From assembly GCA_015680685.1 (NCBI GenBank), contig MNCI01012692.1:52634-116633 (forward strand): a stretch of 64,000 nucleotides of DNA, read 5' to 3'. The DNA is from Gnetum montanum (Eukaryota; Streptophyta; Gnetopsida; Gnetales; Gnetaceae). The stretch's first letter is position 1. Every line of letters starts with the position of its first letter. Below the pieces are notes generated by a model. It saw only the letters and a program-made list of their open reading frames with translations, was not told where the DNA came from and made no database searches. This document shows positions 56,066-64,000 of this stretch, in pieces. Made by a program: the position numbers and the translations under genes.

Positions 56066-58410
56066 CCTTGTGATAGTGCAATTTTCCCATGCGAAAGGTG
56101 GAGAAGTTAGAGCCCCAAAACCAGGGCAACATCTCATGTTGTCGCTAGAATGTCTCCAAGCCATTCAAGAGAAGTCCACCTTTTTAGTTGTGATTATGGA
56201 GCTTAATTTCAAGCCTTTCACTGAGTTTGCCCCCAAACCAATGTAGACCTAACTTAACGCATCTCCATTGTGGCCCATTCTCTTAGAAAGTGGTGATTGG
56301 TATTTGGGTGAGACATACCAATTTTGGCATGGCAAGAAATAAGGAATCATTGCCAATGTAGGTGGTGTTCTCATTGATTTCTCTACAAGAGCCATTGCAG
56401 AGGTCTTGAATCTTCCAAATGAAGGTCCAAAGGTTTCTCATCTATTCACTCACTCATACGTAGATGCAAGAAAGTTATGGTTGAAATAGGCTTACGACAA
56501 AGAAAATAAAGCTTATGGAGAATTGACCCTGGAAGAGAGGATTTACTTCAAGATCAGCACTTATCACATTTTCCCCACCAAAGGCTTAAACAAAATATCT
56601 ACTTATGTGGCGTGGGGTAGTGCAATTTTGAGGGAAAAACTTAATGCAAATTTGCCCCATTTATATTTGAGGGAAGCTTTCCTTTCCTTTCCCTTATCTC
56701 ATCAAGAAGCTATGCAAACATGTTGGAATTTTGGGCTACACAAATGATGTTCTTAGAAAAGCCCAAAATGCTTCATATGCTAAACTACTCAAACCTCCAG
56801 CACCAAGGAAAGACGTTGGTGAGCAATCAAAGTAAGAAGAAGAGTGAACAGTTGGGCCCACTGCACCTCAAATGGTAGGGCCTAACCAACAAAAGGATGC
56901 AGGGCCCAGTAGACAACCCAAAAGCCAAAAAATCCAACAATCACCACCACTGCAACAAGACTATTGACTATCCATCAATCACCTCAAAACCATTACTAAG
57001 ACAATCAATTAGGGGAGTCATGAGCCAAGAATTTATTTAGGGGCACTGAAAATGTTGTGCAACCCACTATTTCAGCTAACCCTACAAGTGCAAACATTTC
57101 ATTGATTTTAGAAGGAGAGTCCCAGTGATCTTAGCAGATCTTTGGGAATGCCACATCCTTCAAAGTCAGATTAAAAACTGGTGAAGCAGCCACAGTTGTG
57201 ATCATGCAGCACCATGATGTGGCAGGCATAGTAGAGGTGGTCATCGACCACATCAAAGAATCTTTTAATGTCTCTATTGTGCCATCAACAGATTTCACAG
57301 GAACATGTGATGCTCAAGTTTTGGCTGATTCCTCAATGACTCCTGCAGAACATGAAGATGTTTTGGATTGCTTGCTACAAATAGGACAAGTCATGACTTC
57401 CTTGTTTGACATCCCTCAAGATGTCACACTAGTACAATCAGACCTCATTTCAACTATAGGAAAATTACTCATGGTTGAAGTTAGGGCTAAGCATGCAAAA
57501 GTGGCATTGCAAAGACTATAAGAAAAGCTAATCACCCTACAAGCTGAACAAAGAGATCCTTCCTAGTTCATCATAGTTAACCAATTGGATGTTTTTAGAA
57601 ATGAGCAACTAAATAAATTGTTGGAAGAGAATAAATAGGTGGCAAGGGAGAAAGAATAGGCTGATTGGAATGCTTCCAAGGCATAAGCTTAAATGTTCAC
57701 ACATGTTAAGGCTCTCAAGGCCCTACAAGAGAAGAATAAACAGCTTGCTGCTAAGAATCTTTGGTTGATGGAAATTGAGAAATAGAAGAATGTTCTCAAA
57801 GAAAATTTTCAACAGATGTGAGAATAATTAGTACAGGTCAACTAAGATATGAATCCCTTAGCTAGGGAAAATAGAATCCTTTCCATGGAGGAGGTCCACA
57901 CCAGCAATCAAAAGATGGCAATAGAGATTAGTGCATGGTAGAATGTGGCCAAGAAGCATGAGAAGTTGAAAAAGAACTTCTGTGATCAGGTGGAGATGTA
58001 CAAAGAAAAAATCAAAAAGGAGATCCGTATGGCTAAGACTCACATTAACTCTTTCAGTGCTCAACACACGCACTAGCAAGCCATATTGGATACATATACC
58101 TTCTTCCACCAAGCAAAACTAAAAGGCTAGGACCTATAGATTCAAGACTTAATATAGTACATGGAGTTATCAAATTTGTGATATGCCAACTTAGCCATGT
58201 TAACAGCAAGGCACCCAGGAAATGAGCTTGAAAAATAGGTGGTTGTCACTTACGCTAAGTATGAGATAGAGTTTGTTGAACATAAGATTGTACTGACCTA
58301 AATCATCGGTGTAAGGCTGGAAGGGAAACAAACACCAAGAGATCATTGGGCAACCACAGCTGACCTTGCCTTTGCCCGAGGGCAAGCTAGAAAAGTAAAT
58401 GAAGGCAGAG
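56066..58410 (+). pseudogene. Outer env-position gene, 3' part
   Basis: Resumes after the target duplication and reads VLIDFSTRAIAEVLNLPNEG and VSHLFTHSYVDARKLWL (56,370-56,490). Next comes a 74-codon open stretch (56,523-56,747) with ERIYFKISTYHIFPTKGLNK, a Gln/Pro/Lys-rich linker (56,820-57,000), and a region at 57,198-57,521 homologous to 53,443-53,829. A long helical C-terminus with stops follows. It ends where element E begins, after GVRLEGKQTPRDHW (about 58,310-58,350). A unit of ordinary gene length if the inner element is removed, but already stop-ridden. Confidence 0.65.
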
Positions 58411-59687
58411 TGCCTTGGATGGTCTGCATGCAAATCAACCAAGGACTTCCCTGAGCATAAGCTACGGCTAGCGCTGGGGTTATCGTAAACGGTATGTACA
58501 CGGAATGTAGACGGTGACACGAAATGTAAATAAAGTGTATTGAATTATGAATAAAGCATAAATAAAGCCATATTTGTAAAGAATAAATAGAACTAAACAA
58601 TGTAAATGGGAGGCAATAATGAAACTGTATTATATTATTTAAAAAAAAAAGTGCACCAGTCAAAGCGTAGTTGCACAAGAGTGAATGGCAAGTCAAATGC
58701 CTAGCCCCAGAAAGATATGACACGATGATATGACGATGAAATGGGATGAATGTGAGAAGAACTTGGAAACCAAAAATTGGATGTGCCAAGTGCCCAAGGA
58801 TTGCAAATTCTGTCCTCCTTCAGATATTTCAGTCTCTCCAATCTTTGCCTCTTCCTCTCCCTTCTCTCTTGCTACTTTTTCTTTGCTTCTCTTGCCTCCT
58901 CTGTTTGTGTGAATTGATAGGGCATTTATAGGGTTGGACTAGGGTTTGGCTAGGGTTTTCTTTGACCAGGTTCAATGTATTTTACAACTTGTGGGTCATT
59001 CCAGCCCATAAAAAAAATACAAATTAGAAATACAAGCCCTCAAGCGATAAATAATTTTTTTAAAAAAATTTAAAAAGATTAGCTCCAACCCTGGCCTGCT
59101 TGGAAAAATTATATTTCTTTTTTTTCTTGCTGAATATTTAGCCTGATTTTGCATGGGATTTCATATCCCTTTGCCATTTTACAGATTTCTTGAAAAATAA
59201 AATCAAGAAGGAATAACATCGCCTCGCTTGTCTAGCATCCAGCGTGACTTGCAGTGTGACCTGCAGTGTGACCTCCAAAACTTGCAATTTTGGGCTGAAA
59301 TCTAGAATTTCTGAAGGCTGGGACCCATAGTTATCAATAGTGGACCTTGAGGATGACTTATACCCTTAAAATCAAGTCATTTTGGCTCAGTTTTGGGGCT
59401 CTAAAAATTTGTGACGCTGATCCTTACATTGTGCAGCATCTAAAAAAGTAACCCCAGCGTCACCAAGTCAAAATGGCACATTTAAGGCCCAAATCTTGAT
59501 TTTTTGGAGCCTGGAAGTTGGTGCATTCACTTGTGGGCCCCAAGGGGACCTTGCCTATTGAATCATGGACCATCAAGGGCTATTTCGGAGGCCTCCAAGT
59601 TTGGTCACGTTGTACTCATGTTTGGCAGCAGCATGACTTAGCTTGATTCTTGTCTAAAAGTGCTAGGCCAAAATTAGTGGTGTTTCA
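58411..59687 (-). repeat. 3' LTR of Tat element E
   Basis: The right edge AAAATTAGTGGTGTTTCA (59,687) matches LTR termini of B, C and D, and is preceded on the minus strand by a polypurine tract. Minus-strand TATA box CCCTATAAATGCCC at 58,921-58,934, with two AAACCCTAG words just upstream (58,938-58,960). The left boundary is approximate. Confidence 0.7.
58921..58960 (-). promoter_or_regulatory. TATA box and telo-box words of LTR E
   Basis: Minus strand: AAAACCCTAGCC, AAACCCTAGTCC, then CCCTATAAATGCCC. Two telo-box words within 30 bases of a TATA box. Confidence 0.6.
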
Positions 59688-59690
59688 TTG

Positions 59691-59700
59691 GCCCCTTTTT
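59691..59700 (-). other. Polypurine tract of element E
   Basis: Minus strand AAAAAGGGGC, three bases before the LTR start TGAAACACC. It proves that the 3' end of E is intact although pol is missing. Confidence 0.75.
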
Positions 59701-60854
59701 GTTAACTTCTAGAGGAATCCACCTGAGAGGCATTGAGAAAGAAGTGCAAAACACCATGAGCAATAAAGTATCAAACATTAACTGTCGGCCCTTGGCTGGG
59801 TGTCATTGCACCATTTTCAAAAGTACATGGGATTTGAGGAAATGTGGTTCAAGATGCAAGGGAATCGGTTGTAACCAGGGAAGCTAGGAGGTTAAGGGTG
59901 ATGATTGCTACTGGGATTTGTGGGAGAGGAATGTTCTCTTGTGCACAAGTTATGTCATTGGTCCTTATCAACAGTCGAGTTTTTAGCAAACTCGGAACCA
60001 AGACATAGGAGGTTCGTTCATTGGAGAAACGAGACTCTTATAGAGTATTTTCGGGGCCCGTTGTAAATAGCCAAAGCCACACAATGATGTGCAACATGGT
60101 GTCTTTGAGACACAAGTGTAACTATTTTTCAAGACAATTGCCTTCTCGCCTGGGGCTTGTATGAGAATGACCAATAGTCTTTTGTTTATGATGTCAACAG
60201 GGTCATGAAGACCTTTTCTGTGCATTTTACTCTTTGACCTTTTTTTTGTTTTCTTTTGTTCTTTTTTCTTTTCTTTTTTCCTTTTTTTTTGGTCGTTTTG
60301 AAAGAGCTTGCTTTTTTCGTGCCATGCTTGTGTTTGAGCACTTGTATTTTGCATCATGTACTATGTATTGTGTTTTGCATCGCAACTGCTTAGAGAGCTA
60401 CAATGTGCAATAGTGTACCAAGAGTTTTGAGATGAGTGGAATGTATCAAGGGGGATGTAATCGGATAGGATAAGGAAGCATGGTGGGGAATAGGAAATGT
60501 ATCAGGATTCGGGAATGTACTTATGAACGGATTGATTAACCCAGTCGCGTGCGTCAGGAAAAATGTGATACCTTGTCGTCATGATGAAGTGCATCTATGC
60601 ACGAACACCTCAGAAGTGTCATCCTGCAAACACAACTCCAAGAAGACAAGAAAACCACAAATGAAACAATCAGCTAAACACTTTAAACAAGGAGATGGAT
60701 TCACCACATGAAAATTTCAAAGCAAACAAAATTATGAACAACATGAGTTTCATTAGGCCCCATGGGATGAATCATGCAACAAGTCTTTGTGGAACAGAAA
60801 CATCCAACTGCAACAACTGATCTTTTTCAATTTTGCCTGGTCATCAATGATGTC
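59701..60854 (-). other. 3' untranslated region of element E, no gene
   Basis: No RT, RNase H or integrase motif in any frame. A Lys/Glu-rich minus-strand frame at 59,983-60,357 arises from a T-rich run at 60,238-60,290 and is not a convincing protein. Confidence 0.6.
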
Positions 60855-61970
60855 GCTAGTTTATAGTCTTAGCAAACTATTGTGGATTAGTTTCATGTCA
60901 TAACCCCTTGGACGGTGCCAGTTTAGCGTCGTAGTGGACGGTGCATTGCTAGTTTATAGTCATGGCGAACTATAAAGAGGAAAACTAGTTTATAGTCTTA
61001 GTGGACTTTGGATGCTAGTTTCATGTTATGGCGGATGGGTTTTAGTGTCATACCAGACATGTCTCTGTGGTATCAGTTTTAAGTCATGATCCAGGACTAT
61101 TCTGTGGTATCAATTTTAAGTCATGATCCAGGACTATTCTATGGTATCAGTTTTAAGTCATGATCCAGGACTGTCTGTGCCAGTTCAAAAAGTGATAGTT
61201 TTATGCCGTTCCGGGCCGGTGTAAAGTGTGATTCTTCATGCATGGTCATGCCACGTCCTTGCGAGATCCTGTAAAAATCAACTATGAAGAAAACAACATT
61301 AAGCAACATCTGTCGTACATAGAGTTAGAATGTATGAATGAAAGAAAAGCAATGCAAAAAGTGATAGTTTTATGCCGTTCCGGGCCGTATGCTAGTTTAA
61401 GGCCTTTTTAGGCCATGTATTTTTGTAGTTTTATGTTTTTTATTGTTTTTCTTTTTTTTCTAGAGTATATGTGTGCAACTAAATGTAACATAAATTTCTA
61501 AAGTGTAGTGCAAGATGTAAGGTAAATACTTGGAAAAGAAAGCAACGACCATGCAAGAATCTAAATTGTAACTTGTAACCTGTAAGCGAAAATTCAATGT
61601 AAGATGACGAGAGTTTGTAAATCTATAATTTTTTTGGCTCTAGTTTAAAGCCATTTTGGGCTTGGTACATCAGTTTAAAGTCTTGATGGACTATTGCATT
61701 TGTTGTTAAAGAAAGGATTACCAGTTTTATGCCATGGTGGATCAAAGGTAGTAATGTTTTCAAGAAGTTTTAAATGGAACCAGCCGTTTCTGATTGTGGC
61801 TAGTTTAATGTCATTGTGGACGTGTTGTAGTTTAACGTCATTTTGGATAGTTCGTAGTTTAACGTCATTTCAGACAGTTCATAGTTTAACGTCATTTCGG
61901 ATAGTTTGTAGTTTAACATCATTTCAGACAGTTCGTAGTTTAACGTCATTTCGAACAGTTCATATCATTC
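60855..61970. repeat. Hairpin minisatellite of element E (1.1 kb, mixed unit types)
   Basis: Left part (60,855-61,060) has units of TAGTTTATAGTCATGGCGAACTA type, like the post-integrase array of B (322-665). The middle has three exact-period 37 bp units with AAGTCATGATCCAGGACT (61,064-61,174). The right part (61,630-61,970) has units of AGTTTAACGTCATTTCGGA and AGTTTAAAGCCATTTTGGGCT types, nearer to B's post-protease array. AGTGATAGTTTTATGCCGTT is duplicated at 61,191 and 61,359. Stems covary (AGTC/GACT, AGCC/GGCT, GGCC/GGCC). Confidence 0.8.
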
Positions 61971-61973
61971 GTT

Positions 61974-63275
61974 CTAGTTGTTGAGTTGCCTCTTGATCTT
62001 TTGTAGCTTAACATGTGGAGCTAGGTGTATGGGTATGATTTTATATTCACCTTCCCCTTCATCGGTGATATCAAAGGGTAGTTCTAACCAAGAAACATCA
62101 GCAGGAATGGCTCCTATGTTTATGTCTTCTTCTGTTTCTTCAGTGCTAGTTGGATTGTGAGTCAACGTTGGGTTCACGTTCTGATGTATGTCCATAGTTT
62201 CTTGTTTAGGCTTAATGAACTCAATTTCTGACCCTTGATCTACCTCAAGGTATGAGGAAATGATTGATGATGTTGTATCCCCATGTATGATGATCTCACC
62301 ACCCTCGTAAGGTAGATGTATCTCCTGATGGATTGGTGAAGATATGGCTTTAAGTTGAGATAGCCAAGGACATCCTAGGATCAGATTAAACTCTGGCATT
62401 TCATCAACCACTATGAATTTAGCTGATGTAGGGAATTGGTCTCCGACTATAAAATCTAAGGTAACCATGCCTTTTACTCCCACATGGGAACCACTGAAAG
62501 ATCTCAAGAAAGAGGTTGTTGTGGGTTGTACTTGTTCAATGAGTCCCAATTTTTTGATGATGGAAAAAATAATTACATTTATTGCTGCACCATCATCGAC
62601 ATGCACCCTACGTATTTTGAAATGATCAAACTGTATTGTTATGAACATAGGGGTTGTGGTAATTTCCCCTATTTTCTCATCTAGCTTAATGTCCTTAATG
62701 CGAAACTCTAAGGATGTGGTCTTCGATTCCTGAAGTTGTGGGGATAATACTGCATAAATGGATGGTTCGTCTGTAGGAAGATCCTCACTAACAAGAATAG
62801 AAGTTAGCATCCATACGAGAGCCTCTCGATGTACTGGTGAAGTCATTACTAAGTCATACAAACTTAAAGAAGTATTCTTTTGTTTTAAGGCTTGTGTGAC
62901 TTGGGTCAACACATTTGCTAGGTCTTTTCCATTTGGGACATTCTTATCCGTAGAGATTTGGTCCATTTGACCTAGCATTCGTATTTCTCGTAGAGGGGTT
63001 TTTATGTTAGTAGCTGAGAATGTTGGGTTTGGGATATGACTTGTGACTTCATCTTGGTTTTGGTGACTTGTACTAGGCTCATTAACAGACGAACTTATGG
63101 GAATGGTGCTTAGCGGTGTAGGCTTTGGTAGTCCTTATTCGTGTCCATGGTTTTCTCTCTCCATGCGCTCTCTTTTTTCTTTTTCCAAGCACTCTCTTAT
63201 TAGCCTATCGGCAAGACATTATTGCAAAGGTCGTCGAGAAGTGGAGGTGAGTTGTGTGCCAGGGTGTTTTGGTAC
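61974..63275 (-). pseudogene. Tat element E protease and linker, nearly open
   Basis: A 334-codon open stretch (62,978-61,974) covers the whole protease: LSLYDLVMTSPVHREALVWM, RRVHVDDGAAINVIIF (catalytic region near 62,587-62,606), EFNLILGCPWLSQLKAISSP and LPYEGGEIIIHGD, and an acidic tail. Upstream, to 63,275, the same frame has three stops. It is the continuation of gag in one polyprotein. The DDGA active-site form is shared with B and C. Confidence 0.82.
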
Positions 63276-64000
63276 CTAGACCACAAAAGGAATGGGTTGG
63301 TTTTTAGATGGTATGTTTGTTGTGGTGGCAACCAAAGGAGGTATGCGGATGATGAATGGTTTTGATGGTGTGGGGGACTTGTGTGTGGTAAAAGGGGTTT
63401 GAGGAGATGTTGGGGTAGGTGTGTTTTCTGAAGGCCTCCAAATCACAAAAGGTCTTCGCGTAACATCTTGTCTATTTTCCATATGGATAGTATTAATCAC
63501 ATATGGGGCATCATTGGTTTTGGTATTGAGAGGATCCTTGTAGACCCCCATGGATTGGTTTTGAGGCCTTATCGGGTTTGTCTCATCGAACACTACTTCG
63601 CCCCCATCTATCATGTGTTGTATGTCTTGTTTCAACGCAAAGTAGTAATCAGTCTCATGACCACACCGTTGATGATATTCACAAAACCTATCCAACCGAA
63701 AGCCTTTTGGGATGGGAGGTTCGTTGGGTGTTGCTAAGGCTGGATTTTTGGCCAATTCACAAAAGTGATCATGTCTTTGTGAGGCCGCAGGAGACATTTG
63801 TTTGTGTTGAATTATCCCAGCCTTTAGAAGTTGATCAAGTAGTTGTGAAGGCTTCATGGGTAATGGTGTGTATTGAGTAGGGTCTTTCCTTTCGAAGGTA
63901 TGTGCATGACCTATTTTTTTGTTTCTATTTGAGGAACTTTCAGGTGTATGAGTGGGTGCTGTTCTTTCATAGTTGTTTGGGATAGTGGGTTGTTTTCCCT
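63276..64000 (-). pseudogene. Tat element E gag, C-terminal part, runs off window
   Basis: Open from the window edge to 63,276. The zinc-knuckle-like FCEYHQRCGHETDYYFALK at about 63,638-63,692 has Cys, His, His and then Tyr where the last Cys is expected. A VYKDPLNTKT segment follows, and a linker with repeats of the type PFVIWRP, PFIIRIPP that also occur in D. VYKDPLN is shared with B and C. The capsid domain and start would lie beyond 64,000. Confidence 0.8.

Larger units (their letters stand above)
37348..58410 (+). mobile_element. Outer Athila-like element, pol-less, split by inner element
   Basis: LTR (37,348-38,160), primer site, gag (38,444-40,528), non-coding spacer (40,529-42,080), internal promoter (42,090-42,180), leader intron and start of the env-position gene (42,726-42,864). 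The inner element (42,865-56,065) then intervenes, and the env-position gene resumes (56,066 to about 58,400). There is no protease, RT or integrase between gag and spacer. The spacer aligns with the post-pol spacer of the inner element, so pol was deleted or never present. The 3' part is cut by element E. Confidence 0.72.
58411..64000 (-). mobile_element. Tat-lineage element E, gag-pro only, 5' end off window
   Basis: Minus strand: gag-pro (64,000 to 61,974), hairpin array, 3' UTR, polypurine tract, 3' LTR. There is no pol and no accessory gene between protease and LTR. It has few stops, so it is the youngest Tat copy here. It lies within or against the outer Athila env-position gene. Confidence 0.72.

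Noticed and set aside
58343-58789. 148-codon minus-strand frame at the Athila/E junction
   Set aside because: Spans the junction of two elements and has no recognisable domain; chance frame.
59983-60357. Lys/Glu-rich minus-strand frame
   Set aside because: Composition comes from a T-rich low-complexity run in the 3' UTR of element E.
61694-61984. Plus-strand frame with repeated SLTSFQTVR-like motifs
   Set aside because: It is the translation of the hairpin minisatellite; period and content follow the DNA repeat.

Overview
The window looks like a heterochromatic, transposon-packed stretch of a large plant nuclear genome. I see no intact host gene. Nearly all recognisable coding sequence is decayed retrotransposon: four Tat-lineage Ty3/gypsy elements on the minus strand, two Athila-like Ty3/gypsy elements on the plus strand, a Ty1/copia element, an L1-type LINE, one further gypsy LTR with an initiator-Met primer site, and a small cluster of tRNA-derived SINE-like repeats. 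The reading frames carry many stops and CpG looks scarce, as expected of old, methylated plant repeats. The species cannot be named from sequence alone.

Layout. (1) 1-16,420: Tat element B, minus strand. Its LTR (14,552-16,420) is followed, reading leftwards, by gag-pro (14,229-10,445), a hairpin minisatellite, a plus-strand (antisense) multi-exon accessory gene with its own TATA box (4,754-9,844), another hairpin minisatellite, RT, two RNases H and integrase (4,202-680), and a third minisatellite (322-665). Its 3' LTR lies outside the window. (2) 16,421-23,061: Tat element C (gag-pro and a 2.1 kb LTR), interrupted by B. (3) 23,062-26,904: Tat element D (gag and LTR), interrupted by C. (4) 26,905-31,722: a copia element, split at 27,155-29,712 by a 5'-truncated LINE with an exact 18 bp target duplication. 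(5) 31,724-34,740: a gypsy LTR plus primer site, then unassigned sequence with exon-like pieces on the minus strand. (6) 34,740-37,347: AT-rich DNA with SINE-like repeats and a 34 bp minisatellite. (7) 37,348 to about 58,410: outer Athila-like element (LTR, gag, no pol, env-position gene). Its env-position gene is split by a complete inner Athila-like element at 42,865-56,065 (LTR-gag-pro-RT-RH-INT-spacer-env-position gene-LTR). (8) about 58,410-64,000: Tat element E, a gag-pro-only derivative with polypurine tract and 3' LTR.

The main novelty candidates are the accessory genes. In both Athila-like elements the env-position gene is preceded by a TATA promoter that resembles the U3 of that element's own LTR, then by a leader intron of nearly equal length whose 3' splice site abuts the ATG. 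In Tat element B the accessory gene is antisense to gag-pol, sits between gag-pro and RT, has its own TATA box, and contains two small introns with canonical ends that keep the frame. Two further structural systems stand out: minisatellites whose units are short hairpins with compensating stem changes, flanking the Tat coding blocks, and roughly 200 bp-spaced hairpins filling the Tat U3. Element E looks like the product of recombination between two of those minisatellites, which would remove both accessory gene and pol.
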